NCBI GenBank assembly: GCA_012719255.1
Contig: JAAYAS010000209.1
Coordinates: forward strand, 1-15,263
From: Microbacteriaceae bacterium
GTDB taxonomy: Bacteria > Actinomycetota > Actinomycetes > Actinomycetales > Microbacteriaceae
Direction: 5' to 3'
DNA length: 15,263 nt
The translations under genes were made by a program, and so were the position numbers. Under the pieces are notes generated by a model. The model worked only from the letters and a program-made list of their open reading frames with translations, searched no databases and had not been told where the DNA came from. Within the stretch, counting starts at the first letter, position 1, and each line of letters opens with the position of its first letter. Of this stretch, positions 6,842 through 14,468 are shown piece by piece.

Positions 6842-8011
6842 GTGCGCGCGAACGACCCCGCGACGCCCGATGCGCCCGCCGCCCCGGCGCTGCGCATCGG
6901 GCCGATCGAGGTCGCCTCGCCCGTCGTGCTCGCGCCGATAGCCGGCGTCACCAACGAGGCGTTCCGACGCCTGTGCCGCGAGTTCGGCGCCGGCCTCTAC
7001 GTCACCGAGATGGTGACCACGCGCGCGCTCGTCGAGCGCAACGCGTCGACGATGCGGCTCATCCGCCACCACCCCTCCGAGGAGATCCGCTCGATCCAGC
7101 TCTACGGCGTCGACCCGGCGACCGTCGGCGACGCCGTCGCGATGCTCGTCGACGAGGACCGCGTCGATCACCTCGACCTCAACTTCGGCTGCCCGGTGCC
7201 GAAGGTGACCCGCCGCGGGGGAGGGTCGGCGCTGCCCTACAAGCGCGACCTGTTCGAGGCGATCTGCCGCGAGGCCGTGCGGCGCGCGGGCGAGGTGCCG
7301 GTGACGCTGAAGATGCGCAAGGGCATCGACGACGACCACCTCACCTACCTCGACGCCGGCCGCATCGCCGAGCAGACCGGCATCGCGGCGATCACGCTGC
7401 ACGGCCGCACGCTCGAGCAGCAGTACTCCGGCACCGCCGATTGGGCCTCGATCGCGACGCTGAAGGAGGCCGTCGGCTCGATCCCGGTGCTCGGCAACGG
7501 CGACGTGTTCGAGGGCGAGGACGGCCCGAGGATGATGCGCGAGACCGGCTGCGACGGCGTCGTCGTCGGGCGCGGCGTGCTCGGCCGGCCGTGGCTGTTC
7601 GCCGACCTCGAGGCCGCGTTCGCCGGCCGACCCGAGCGCGTGCGGCCCGGGCTGCGCGAGGTCGGCGCGGCGATGATCCGCCACGCCGAGCTGCTCGTCG
7701 ACTTCTTCGGCGACGAGGGCCACGGCTGCCGCGACTTCCGCAAGCACGTCGCCTGGTACTTCAAGGGCTACCCGGTCGGCGGCGAGGTGCGCAAGCGCTT
7801 CGCGCTCATCGACGCCCTCGACGAGCTGCGCGCCCTCGTCGACGAGCTGCCCGACTCGCCGTGGCCCGGCGCCGGCGCCGAGGGCCCGCGCGGCCGCGCC
7901 GGCTCGCCGCGCCGCGCCGCGCTGCCGGAGGGCTGGCTCGACGCGCCCTGCATGTCCGACACCGAGCGCGGCGGCATGGCCGACGCCGAGCTCGACATCT
8001 CGGGAGGCTGA
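6842..8011 (+). CDS. dusB: tRNA-dihydrouridine synthase (DusB/NifR3 family)
   Basis: FMN enzyme that reduces uridine to dihydrouridine in the D-loop of tRNA with NADPH. The 389-residue product has an N-terminal TIM barrel with the opening APIAGVTNEAFRRLCREFGA (31-50), EMVTTRAL, the catalytic Cys117 in LNFGCPVPKVTRRGGGSAL, TLKMRKG (155-161), ITLHGRT, GNGDVF (218-223) and the FMN-phosphate loop VVGRGVLGRPWLF (241-253). A helical tRNA-binding domain follows, with HGCRDFRKHVAWYFKGY. The last 45 or so residues are a Gly/Arg-rich tail. The GTG at 6842 is chosen because it leaves the normal N-terminal length and sits two bases after the glyS stop; no good ribosome binding site precedes it, so coupling to glyS is likely. 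Dus subclass by recalled similarity; DusB is the usual actinobacterial form. Confidence 0.92.
   Translation: MRANDPATPDAPAAPALRIGPIEVASPVVLAPIAGVTNEAFRRLCREFGAGLYVTEMVTTRALVERNASTMRLIRHHPSEEIRSIQLYGVDPATVGDAVAMLVDEDRVDHLDLNFGCPVPKVTRRGGGSALPYKRDLFEAICREAVRRAGEVPVTLKMRKGIDDDHLTYLDAGRIAEQTGIAAITLHGRTLEQQYSGTADWASIATLKEAVGSIPVLGNGDVFEGEDGPRMMRETGCDGVVVGRGVLGRPWLFADLEAAFAGRPERVRPGLREVGAAMIRHAELLVDFFGDEGHGCRDFRKHVAWYFKGYPVGGEVRKRFALIDALDELRALVDELPDSPWPGAGAEGPRGRAGSPRRAALPEGWLDAPCMSDTERGGMADAELDISGG
8002..8007 (+). promoter_or_regulatory. ribosome binding site of dgt (GGGAGG)
   Basis: GGGAGG overlaps the last codons of dusB and lies nine bases before the GTG at 8017. It fixes the dgt start at this GTG, since no ATG is found near the beginning of the conserved region. 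Confidence 0.7.
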
Positions 8012-8016
8012 CGCCC

Positions 8017-9300
8017 GTGCCCCGCATCCCCCTCGAGGGCCCCCGCAGCGACTACACCGAGCTCGACACCTCGCGCTTCCTGCCCGAGCACCACGAGAAC
8101 CGGCGCCGCTCGGAGTTCGCCCGCGACCGCGCCCGGCTGCTCCACTCGTGGGGCCTGCGCCGCCTCGCGGCGAAGACGCAGGTGCTCTCGCCGACGACCG
8201 GCGCCGACTTCGCCCGCAACCGGCTCACCCACTCGCTCGAGGTCGCCCAGGTCGGCCGCGAGATCGCGCAATCGCTCGACCTCGACCCCGACATCGTCGA
8301 CACCGCCTGCCTCGCCCACGACATCGGCCACCCCGCGTTCGGCCACAACGGCGAGCGCGCGATCGACCAGTGGGCCGCCGACATCGGCGGCTTCGAGGGC
8401 AACGCCCAGTCGCTGCGGCTCATCACCCGCCTCGAGCCGAAGACCTTCACCCCCGACGGCCGCAGCGTCGGCCTCAACCTCACCCGCGCCACCCTCGACG
8501 CCGCCACGAAGTACCCGTGGAGCCGCGCCGACGGCGCCGCCCGCGGCACCGGCAAGTTCGGCGTCTACGACGACGACGCCCCGGTCTTCGACTGGATGCG
8601 CGAGGGCGCGCCGGCCGGGCGGCAGTGCATCGAGGCGCAGGTGATGGACCTCAGCGACGACATCGCCTACTCGGTGCACGACCTCGAGGACGCCGTCGTC
8701 GAGGGCTTCCTGCCGATCGAGGAGTTCGAGTTCGCCGACAACCGCGAGGCGATCGTCTACGCGGCCGCCGACTGGTCGGGCGGCCGCTACAGCACCGACG
8801 AGCTCGCCGACGCCCTCGACCGGCTCGTCAACGCCCCCTACTGGGTGCACGCCTACGACGGCTCGGCCCGGCAGCGCGCCGCGCTGAAGAACCTCACCTC
8901 GCAGCTCATCGGCCGCTTCGCGCAGGCCGCGACGAACGCGACGCTCGCCGCCTACCCGACCGAGCAGCTCCTCATCCGCTACCGCGCCGACGTCGTCGTG
9001 CCCCGGCCGATCGCCGCCGAGATCGCGCTGCTCAAGGGCGCGGTCGCCGGCTTCGTGATGTCGCTGCCGGTGCGCCAGCCGGTGTACGCCCGGCAGCGGG
9101 AGCTGCTCGTCGAGCTGCTCGACGGGCTGTGGGCGAGCGGCGAGCGCCACCTCGAGCGGCCGCTCGCCGACGCCTTCGCCGCCGCGCCCGACGACGCCGC
9201 CCGGCGGCGCGTGCTCGTCGACCAGGTGGCCTCGCTCACCGATCAGGCGGCGATCGCGCTCCACGCCGAGGTGGTCGGCCCCGCCGGGGCGACGATCTAG
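8017..9300 (+). CDS. dgt: dGTPase-like HD-domain deoxynucleotide triphosphohydrolase
   Basis: Member of the HD superfamily that splits dNTPs into nucleosides and triphosphate, influencing dNTP pools. The 427-residue product carries the metal-binding histidines and aspartates of the family: His72 in RLTHSLEVAQVGREI, His101-Asp102 in CLAHDIGHPAFGHNGE, and an Asp at 214/215 in LSDDIAYSVHDLEDAV. The N-terminus with DYTELDTSRFLPEHHENRRRSEFARDRAR is typical of the non-enterobacterial branch, which is often annotated as dGTPase-like; true substrate preference cannot be read off. Start GTG 8017 is supported by GGGAGG nine bases upstream and lies six bases after the start of the dusB stop overlap region. 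dgt directly before dnaG is a conserved actinobacterial pair. Its TAG stop is part of the probable dnaG -10 box. Confidence 0.91.
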   Translation: MPRIPLEGPRSDYTELDTSRFLPEHHENRRRSEFARDRARLLHSWGLRRLAAKTQVLSPTTGADFARNRLTHSLEVAQVGREIAQSLDLDPDIVDTACLAHDIGHPAFGHNGERAIDQWAADIGGFEGNAQSLRLITRLEPKTFTPDGRSVGLNLTRATLDAATKYPWSRADGAARGTGKFGVYDDDAPVFDWMREGAPAGRQCIEAQVMDLSDDIAYSVHDLEDAVVEGFLPIEEFEFADNREAIVYAAADWSGGRYSTDELADALDRLVNAPYWVHAYDGSARQRAALKNLTSQLIGRFAQAATNATLAAYPTEQLLIRYRADVVVPRPIAAEIALLKGAVAGFVMSLPVRQPVYARQRELLVELLDGLWASGERHLERPLADAFAAAPDDAARRRVLVDQVASLTDQAAIALHAEVVGPAGATI

Positions 9301-9303
9301 ACT
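9298..9303 (+). promoter_or_regulatory. -10 box (TAGACT) of dnaG overlapping the dgt stop
   Basis: TAGACT includes the TAG stop codon of dgt and ends six bases before the dnaG ATG at 9310. This predicts a leaderless dnaG transcript starting in the very short gap between the genes. The hexamer is identical to the one before lipB. Confidence 0.5.
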
Positions 9304-9309
9304 GCGGCC

Positions 9310-11187
9310 ATGGCGCGCATCCGAAAATCCGATATCGAGGAGGTGCGGGCCCGCACGAACATCGAGGACATCGTCGGCGAGCACGTCACCCTGAAGTCGG
9401 CCGGCGTCGGCTCGAAGAAGGGCCTGTGCCCCTTCCACGACGAGCGCACCCCCTCGTTCCACGTGCGGCCGCAGCTCGGCTTCTACCACTGCTTCGGCTG
9501 CGGCGAGTCGGGCGACGTCTACACCTTCCTGCAGAAGATCGACCACGTCACCTTCGTCGAGGCGGTCGAGCGGCTCGCCGGCAAGCTCGGCTACCAGCTG
9601 CAGTACGAGGACGGCGGCGAGGCCCCCGACCACTCGAAGCGGGTGCGGCTGCTGCAGGCGAACGAGGCCGCCGAGCGGTTCTTCCAGGCCCGGCTCGGCG
9701 ACCCCGACGCGCAGCCCGGCCGCGACTTCCTCGGCGCCCGCGGCTTCGATCCCGCCGCCGCCCAGCGCTTCGGCGTCGGCTACGCCCCGCAGTCGTGGGA
9801 CGCGCTGACGAAGCACCTGCGCGGCCAGGGCTTCACGATGCAGGAGCTGCAGGACGCCGGCCTCGTGTCGACGAACGACCGCGGCTCGAGCTACGACCGC
9901 TTCCGCGGCCGGCTCGTCTGGCCGATCCGCGACACCACCGGCAAGACCGTCGGCTTCGGCGCGCGGCGCCTGCTCGACGACGACAAGGGCCCGAAGTACC
10001 TCAACACCCCCGAGACCGAGGTGTACCGCAAGGCGCAGGTGCTCTACGGGCTCGACATCGCCAAGCGCGACATCGGCCGCAGCCACGAGGTCGTCGTCGT
10101 CGAGGGCTACACCGACGTGATGGCGGCCCACCTCGCCGGCGTCACCACCGCCGTCGCCACCTGCGGCACCGCCTTCGGCGTCGAGCACATCAAGATCCTC
10201 CGCCGCATCATGGACGACGAGTCGAACCGCGGCCGGGTGATCTTCAACTTCGACCCCGACGAGGCCGGCCGCAAGGCCGCGATGCGCGCCTTCGCCGAGG
10301 AGAACCGCTTCGTCGCCCAGACCTTCGTCGCCGTCGCGCCCGAGGGGCTCGACCCCTGCGATCTGCGGCTGCAGCGCGGCGACCAGGCCGTGCAGCAGCT
10401 CGTCGAGCACCCCGTGCCGATGTACGAGTTCGTCATCCGCGAGCAGCTGCGCAAGCACGAGCTGCGCACCGCCGAGGGCCGCGTCGCGGCGCTGCGCGAG
10501 ACCGCCCCGATCGTCGCCGGCATCCGCGACCGGGCGCTGCGGCCCGAGTACGCCCGGCAGCTGTCGGGCTGGCTCGGCATGGACATGACGACCGTCCGGC
10601 AGGCGGTCGAGTCGGCCGCGCGCACGGCGGCCGCGCCGCCGCCCGACCCCTACGACGCGCCCGGCCCCGGCATCGGGCCCTCGGGGGAGTACGCGATCCC
10701 CACGGTGCGGCTGCGCGACCTGCCGAACGACCCGGTCACCCGTCTCGAGCGCGACACGCTCGCGGCGCTGCTGCAGTACCCGCGGATGCTCGCCGACGCG
10801 CAGCTCGACGCCGTGCTCACCGCGAACTTCACCGACGCCTCGCTGATGACGGTGCGCGACGCGATCATCGTCACCCGCCCGCAGCTCGGCACCGCGAACT
10901 GGCTGCCGGCCGTGCAGGAGGAGGTGCCGTCGTCGTTCCTGCCGCTCGTCACCGAGCTGTCGATGGCGCCGATCCCCGCCGGCGGCGAGCAGGAGCAGAT
11001 CGCCGCGTACGTGCGCTCGGTCGCCGCGGCGCTCGTCGAGCGCGATCTGCTGCGGCGCAAGTCGGAGCTGCTCGGCGAGCTGCAGCGCACCGACATCGAG
11101 GCCGAGCCGATGCGGCACCGCGAGCTGTCGGAGCAGCTCGTCGCGCTCGAGCGGCGCAAGCGCGAGCTGCGCGAGCTCGTCGGCTGA
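9310..11187 (+). CDS. dnaG: DNA primase
   Basis: Makes the RNA primers for lagging-strand synthesis, recruited by the DnaB helicase. The 625-residue protein has the usual three domains. The N-terminal CHC2 zinc-binding domain has C40, H43, C61 and C64 in GLCPFHDERTPSF and FYHCFGCGESGD. The polymerase core includes RFRGRLVWPIRD (197-208), the PKYLNTPET stretch (228-236) and the Toprim motifs EGYTDV (Glu265 on) and FDPDEAGRKA (314-323). The C-terminal helicase-binding region from about 450 is variable and charged. The N-terminus MARIRKSDIEEVRARTNIEDIVGEHV is standard for actinobacteria, which supports the ATG at 9310; nine bases separate it from the dgt stop. Length is normal for the phylum. 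The gene has its own probable -10 box. Confidence 0.97.
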   Translation: MARIRKSDIEEVRARTNIEDIVGEHVTLKSAGVGSKKGLCPFHDERTPSFHVRPQLGFYHCFGCGESGDVYTFLQKIDHVTFVEAVERLAGKLGYQLQYEDGGEAPDHSKRVRLLQANEAAERFFQARLGDPDAQPGRDFLGARGFDPAAAQRFGVGYAPQSWDALTKHLRGQGFTMQELQDAGLVSTNDRGSSYDRFRGRLVWPIRDTTGKTVGFGARRLLDDDKGPKYLNTPETEVYRKAQVLYGLDIAKRDIGRSHEVVVVEGYTDVMAAHLAGVTTAVATCGTAFGVEHIKILRRIMDDESNRGRVIFNFDPDEAGRKAAMRAFAEENRFVAQTFVAVAPEGLDPCDLRLQRGDQAVQQLVEHPVPMYEFVIREQLRKHELRTAEGRVAALRETAPIVAGIRDRALRPEYARQLSGWLGMDMTTVRQAVESAARTAAAPPPDPYDAPGPGIGPSGEYAIPTVRLRDLPNDPVTRLERDTLAALLQYPRMLADAQLDAVLTANFTDASLMTVRDAIIVTRPQLGTANWLPAVQEEVPSSFLPLVTELSMAPIPAGGEQEQIAAYVRSVAAALVERDLLRRKSELLGELQRTDIEAEPMRHRELSEQLVALERRKRELRELVG

Positions 11188-11195
11188 CGGGCTTG

Positions 11196-11201
11196 TAGGC
11201 T
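11196..11201 (+). promoter_or_regulatory. -10 box (TAGGCT) of the ABC ATPase gene
   Basis: TAGGCT fits TAnnnT and ends seven bases before the ATG at 11209, in the 21-bp gap after dnaG. It is another leaderless-type arrangement. No ribosome binding site is present between the box and the start. Confidence 0.5.
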
Positions 11202-11208
11202 TCCGGGC

Positions 11209-12213
11209 ATGGCCACGAACACCGCCCTCGACACCGCGATCGACGTCGACGACCTCTCGATCTCGTACGGCCCGCAGCACGGCACCGCGTCGTCGCGGGT
11301 GCTCTCGGGCGCGACGTTCGAGGTGCCCCGCGGCCGCATCCTCGGCATCGTCGGCACCGCCGGCAGCGGCAAGTCGGCGCTCGGGCGGGTGCTCTCGGGC
11401 CGGGGGCTGCTCGGCCGGCGGCCCGAGTGGCCGTGGATCTCGGGCGGCGGCGCCGAGGTCGCCGGCATCGACCTGCGGCGGCCCACCCGCGACCAGCTGC
11501 GCCGCCTCACGCTCGACATCGGCTATCTCGCGCAGACCTCCGGCGACGAGTTGCGCGCCGACCTCACCGTCGCCGAGAACATCGCCGACCCCATCCTCAG
11601 CCGCGATCGCGGCTTCGACCGCCGCGCCCTCGGCCGCGCCGCCGCGATGCTCATCGACGCCGTCGACCTCGAGCTCGGGCTGGTGAACAAGTTCCCGTTC
11701 GAGCTCTCGCGCGGTCAGCGCCAGCGCGTCGCGTTCGCGAAGGCGCTCATCGTCGAGCCGGCCGTGTTCATCGTCGACGAGCCCGCGCAGGGCGTCGACA
11801 TCATCGCCCGGCCGGCGCTGTTCTCGCTGCTCGACCGGCTCAACCGGGCCCGCGACCTCACGATGATCGTGATCAGCCACGACCTCGCGACGATCGAGCG
11901 GCTCACCCGCGACATCCTCGTCGTCGACCGCGGCGTCGTGCTCGCCCAGGGCGACATCGACGAGGTGCTCACCGACCCCGACGACGAGTACCTGCGCCGG
12001 CTCCGCGACGCCCGCGAGTTCGCCCGCGCGCCCCTGCCCGGCCTCGTCGACCGCGAGACCATCGCCGCCGCCGAGAAGGTCGCCGGCGGCCTGTTCGTCG
12101 ACGAGGACCCGGCCGAGGCCGCCCGCGAGGCGCAGGAGGCCGAGCAGCGCCGGCTGCTCGAGGAGCGCCCCGAGTTCGCCCGCTTCCAGCAGCAGGAGCA
12201 CGGCGACCGCTGA
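11209..12213 (+). CDS. orphan ABC transporter-type ATPase subunit
   Basis: Single ATP-binding cassette of 334 residues. It shows Walker A GTAGSGKS (49-56), Q-loop Gln109 in GYLAQTSGD, signature LSRGQRQR (167-173 region, with Arg in place of the usual Gly of LSGGQ), Walker B VFIVDE (186-191), D-loop PAQGVD and switch His224 in VISHD. The layout and spacing resemble the Dpp/Opp peptide-transporter ATPases, but the oligopeptide C-terminal motif is not recognised. The last 65 or so residues are a charged Ala/Glu/Arg tail. No permease, binding protein or second ATPase lies nearby, so partner and substrate are unknown; it may serve a transporter encoded elsewhere or a non-transport role. It is preceded by a leaderless-type box after dnaG. 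The dehydrogenase follows 53 bp later, without a visible terminator between them. Confidence 0.85.
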   Translation: MATNTALDTAIDVDDLSISYGPQHGTASSRVLSGATFEVPRGRILGIVGTAGSGKSALGRVLSGRGLLGRRPEWPWISGGGAEVAGIDLRRPTRDQLRRLTLDIGYLAQTSGDELRADLTVAENIADPILSRDRGFDRRALGRAAAMLIDAVDLELGLVNKFPFELSRGQRQRVAFAKALIVEPAVFIVDEPAQGVDIIARPALFSLLDRLNRARDLTMIVISHDLATIERLTRDILVVDRGVVLAQGDIDEVLTDPDDEYLRRLRDAREFARAPLPGLVDRETIAAAEKVAGGLFVDEDPAEAAREAQEAEQRRLLEERPEFARFQQQEHGDR

Positions 12214-12253
12214 CCCGCACCCGCGCGCCCCGCGCATCCGGTGCACGAGATCG

Positions 12254-12260
12254 AGGAGGA
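12254..12260 (+). promoter_or_regulatory. ribosome binding site of the dehydrogenase gene (AGGAGGA)
   Basis: AGGAGGA is an almost ideal ribosome binding site, six bases before the ATG at 12267. It is the strongest in the window and contrasts with the upstream genes, which lack one. Confidence 0.75.
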
Positions 12261-12266
12261 ACCCGC

Positions 12267-13265
12267 ATGCCCGCCACCACCCACCGCGCCGTGCTCGCCG
12301 AGCCGCCCGCGCTGCTCACCGGCGACGCCCGCCCCGAGCCCGGCCCCATCGCCGTGCTGCCCGTGCGCGAGCGCGAGGAGCCGCAGGCGCAGGTCGTGCG
12401 CGACGCCGGCGGCGACGTGCGCCCCCTCGGCGACGACACCCGCGGCATCGTCTACACCTCGTACCGCGACGTCGACACCCTCGTCGAGGCGCTCGAGCGC
12501 CATCCGCGCATCCGCTGGGTGCAGCTGCCGTTCGCCGGCATCGACGTCTACGCGAAGCGCCTCGCCCCGCACGCCGAGCGCGGCGTCGTGTTCACCTCGA
12601 GCAAGGGCGCCTTCGCGCAGCCGGTCGCCGAGCACGCGCTGATGCTCGCGCTCGCCGCGCTGCGGGTGCTGCCTGTGCGGCTGCGCGCCGACGAGTGGGG
12701 CCGGCACGCCGGCCGCTCGCTCTACGGCGCGAACGTCGTGGTGGTCGGCGCGGGCGGCATCGCCATCGAGTTCCTCCGGCTGCTCGAGCCGTTCGGCTGC
12801 ACGACCACGGTCGTGCGCCGCCGCGCCGGCGAGGTGCCCGGCGCCGACCGCACGCTGACGATCGACCGCCTCGACGAGGCGCTGCCCGAGGCCGACGTGG
12901 TGATGCTCGCAGCCGCCGCGACCGACGAGACCCGGCACCTCATCGACGCCGAGCGGCTGCGCGCGATGAAGCCGACCGCCGTGCTCGTGAACATCGCCCG
13001 CGGCCCGCTCGTCGACACCGAGGCGCTCGTCGCCGCCCTCGAGGCCGAGGAGATCTTCGGCGCCGGGCTCGACGTCACCGACCCCGAGCCGCTGCCGGCC
13101 GGGCATCCGCTGTTCTCGAGCCCCCGGTGCATCATCACGCCGCACTCGGCCGACACCCCCGAGATGACCCGGCCGCTGTCGGCGGCGCGCATCGCCGACA
13201 ACGTCCGCGGCTTCCTCACCACCGGCGAGTTCACCGGCATCGCCGATCCGCGCGTCGGCTACTGA
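12267..13265 (+). CDS. D-isomer-specific 2-hydroxyacid dehydrogenase family protein
   Basis: NAD(P)-dependent oxidoreductase that interconverts 2-oxoacids and D-2-hydroxyacids; the specific substrate is not evident. The 332-residue protein has the split N-terminal catalytic domain (about 25-118), the Rossmann domain with VVVVGAGGIA (157-166; the third position of the GxGxxG motif is Ala166), and the catalytic triad Arg245 in NIARGPLVD, Glu274 in DVTDPEPLP and His293 in ITPHSADTPEM. The stretch QPVAEHALMLALAALRVLP (118-136) forms the usual domain hinge. The ATG at 12267 is preceded by a near-perfect ribosome binding site. It may be co-transcribed with the ABC ATPase upstream, since no terminator separates them. 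Members near this branch act on glyoxylate, phosphoglycerate or other 2-oxoacids; none can be favoured here. Confidence 0.88.
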   Translation: MPATTHRAVLAEPPALLTGDARPEPGPIAVLPVREREEPQAQVVRDAGGDVRPLGDDTRGIVYTSYRDVDTLVEALERHPRIRWVQLPFAGIDVYAKRLAPHAERGVVFTSSKGAFAQPVAEHALMLALAALRVLPVRLRADEWGRHAGRSLYGANVVVVGAGGIAIEFLRLLEPFGCTTTVVRRRAGEVPGADRTLTIDRLDEALPEADVVMLAAAATDETRHLIDAERLRAMKPTAVLVNIARGPLVDTEALVAALEAEEIFGAGLDVTDPEPLPAGHPLFSSPRCIITPHSADTPEMTRPLSAARIADNVRGFLTTGEFTGIADPRVGY

Positions 13266-13281
13266 CGCCGGGATGCGCGCG

Positions 13282-13308
13282 CGGGGGAGCGGCGACACGC
13301 CTCCCCGC
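13282..13308 (+). terminator. hairpin after the dehydrogenase gene
   Basis: GGGGAG (13284-13289) pairs with CTCCCC (13301-13306), extendable outward by GC pairs past one extra G. It starts 16 bases after the dehydrogenase stop and is followed by the slightly T-richer GATTTCG. It lies before the tRNA promoter, so it probably ends the protein-coding transcript. Confidence 0.5.
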
Positions 13309-13337
13309 CCGATTTCGCATCGCGCGGCGGTCGGTGG

Positions 13338-13343
13338 TACGCT
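13338..13343 (+). promoter_or_regulatory. -10 box (TACGCT) of tRNA-Asn
   Basis: TACGCT fits TAnnnT and ends 13 bases before the mature 5' end of the tRNA, which gives a precursor leader of about six to seven bases. No clear -35 is visible. Confidence 0.5.
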
Positions 13344-13356
13344 CTCTGAGTTGTCA

Positions 13357-13428
13357 TCCCCGATAGCTCAATGGCAGAGCAGCCGGCTGTTAACCGGCAG
13401 GTTGTTGGTTCGAATCCAACTCGGGGAG
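13357..13428 (+). tRNA. tRNA-Asn (anticodon GTT)
   Basis: The full cloverleaf can be drawn. Acceptor stem TCCCCGA (13357-13363) pairs with TCGGGGA (13421-13427); the discriminator base is G. The D arm is GCTC...GAGC (13366-13380). The anticodon arm is GCCGG-CTGTTAA-CCGGC (13382-13398), with anticodon GTT at 13389-13391. The variable loop is AGGTT, and the T arm is GTTGG-TTCGAAT-CCAAC (13404-13420). The CCA end is not encoded, so it must be added after transcription. Reads AAC/AAT codons. Confidence 0.97.
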
Positions 13429-13446
13429 CTGGAGAACATTGCAATC

Positions 13447-13480
13447 ATGCGGGACTCGCCGAGATAGGGGAGCCCCGCAT
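13447..13480 (+). terminator. hairpin between tRNA-Asn and the insertion element
   Basis: ATGCGGG (13447-13453) pairs with CCCGCAT (13474-13480); after one A-C mismatch CTC pairs with GAG, leaving a 12-nt loop. It starts 18 bases after the tRNA and could end its transcript. Its 3' arm also holds a GGGGAG and an ATG (13479) of a possible interrupted gene, so a control role for that gene is an alternative. Confidence 0.4.
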
Positions 13481-13500
13481 GAGTGCTCTTCCGGCCCAGG
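13479..13500 (+). pseudogene. possible start of a gene cut by the IS3 element
   Basis: ATG at 13479 is preceded by GGGGAG at a spacing of seven bases and opens MSALPAQ before the left end of the element at 13501. The frame joins exactly to the coding remnant on the other side (14844-14908) if the element is removed. Seven codons are too few to identify a product. It could equally be a chance ORF downstream of the tRNA. Confidence 0.25.
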
Positions 13501-13525
13501 TGACTCGCCCCGGCATGTCCGGAGA
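13501..13525 (+). repeat. terminal inverted repeat, orfB-side end of the IS3 element
   Basis: 25 bp beginning TGACTCG and containing the near-palindrome CCGGCATGTCCGG. It matches the reverse complement of 14819-14843 at 24 of 25 positions by hand alignment. Confidence 0.9.
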
Positions 13526-13539
13526 GCGTTTTGCTGGTG

Positions 13540-14397
13540 TTAGCCCGCTCGTTCGAGGGGTTCGGTGAGAGCGTAGTCGAGCTGCTCGAGCTCGACGGGT
13601 GTGAGGTCGTCGATCGACCCGTGGGTGCGTTCGGTGTTGAACCACTGGACCCAGGACGCGGTCGCGACCTCGACCTGATCGACGTCCCGCCACGGGCCCT
13701 CGTGATGGATGAGCTCGGACTTGTAGAGGCCGATTTGCGACTCCGCGAGTGAATTGTCATACGCATCGCCGACCGACCCGACGGACGGGTCGATGCCCTC
13801 GTCCACGAGCCGGTCCGTGAAGGAGATCGACGTGTAGACGCTGCCCGCATCGGTGTGGTGCGTGAGCCCGGCAAACGCGGTGACGCCTTCGCGTCTGCGC
13901 GTCCAGAGCGCCATCTCGAGGCAGTCGAGCACCAGCGGTGTAGTCATGCTAGTGGCGGCGCGCCAGCCGAGGATGCGGCGGGAGTGGGCGTCGAACACGA
14001 ACGCGACGTAGACCCATCCGGACCACGTCCAGACATAGGTGAAGTCAGCGACCCAGAGCTGGTTCGTGCGGAACCGGGCGAAGTGCCGGTCGACGAGGTC
14101 AGCTGGTCTGGTCTCCCGCGGGTCCGCATCGACCGGGCGCTTGCGCTTCCCGCGGACCACCCCGGCGATCCTCAACTCGCGCATGAGTCGTTCCACGGTG
14201 CAGCGGGCGATGTCGTGCCCGTCGCGACGGAGCCGCAGCCAGAGCTTGCGGGCGCCGAGCACTTTCCTCTGCTTCTGCCAGGTGGTCAGGATGATCGGCT
14301 TCCAGCGCTCGTCGGACAGCTCTCGAGCCGAGGGCTCTCGCCCTCGAGCGTCGTAGTAGGTCGATGGGGCGATCTTCACTCCGTGCTGAGTGAGCAC
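13540..14397 (-). CDS. IS3-family transposase OrfB (DDE catalytic part)
   Basis: Supplies the catalytic domain of the transposase, normally made as an OrfAB fusion. The 285 residues counted from the GTG at 14397 include the HTH_21-like region (about 20-85) and the integrase core. The catalytic acidic residues are Asp118 in LWVADFTYV, Asp183 in HHTDAGSVYTS and Glu219 in YDNSLAESQIGLYKSE, with exactly 35 residues between the second Asp and the Glu. The C-terminus has the typical WFNTERTHGSIDDLTPVE. The same frame stays open upstream of the GTG through about 14540 and encodes IVAFIDEHRDRADGG and WGVESICAV, conserved parts of the family, so real synthesis is probably by a -1 shift from orfA and not from this GTG. 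No inactivating change is seen. Codon choice is less extreme than in the core genes around it. Confidence 0.92.
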   Translation of the reverse strand: MLTQHGVKIAPSTYYDARGREPSARELSDERWKPIILTTWQKQRKVLGARKLWLRLRRDGHDIARCTVERLMRELRIAGVVRGKRKRPVDADPRETRPADLVDRHFARFRTNQLWVADFTYVWTWSGWVYVAFVFDAHSRRILGWRAATSMTTPLVLDCLEMALWTRRREGVTAFAGLTHHTDAGSVYTSISFTDRLVDEGIDPSVGSVGDAYDNSLAESQIGLYKSELIHHEGPWRDVDQVEVATASWVQWFNTERTHGSIDDLTPVELEQLDYALTEPLERAG

Positions 14398-14468
14398 GGC
14401 GCAGATCGACTCGACACCCCATCTGAGCCCGCCATCGGCGCGGTCGCGGTGCTCGTCGATGAACGCGA

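Noticed and set aside
7768..12246. 1492-codon open frame on the - strand
   Set aside because: It is antisense to dusB, dgt, dnaG and the ABC ATPase gene. Composition is low-complexity Ala/Arg/Gly/Val/Asp, as expected from the codon bias of the real genes on the other strand, and no family is recognisable.
13259..13444. Small - strand ORF with RVGFEPTTCRL
   Set aside because: It is the antisense translation of the tRNA-Asn gene, a well-known artefact in databases.
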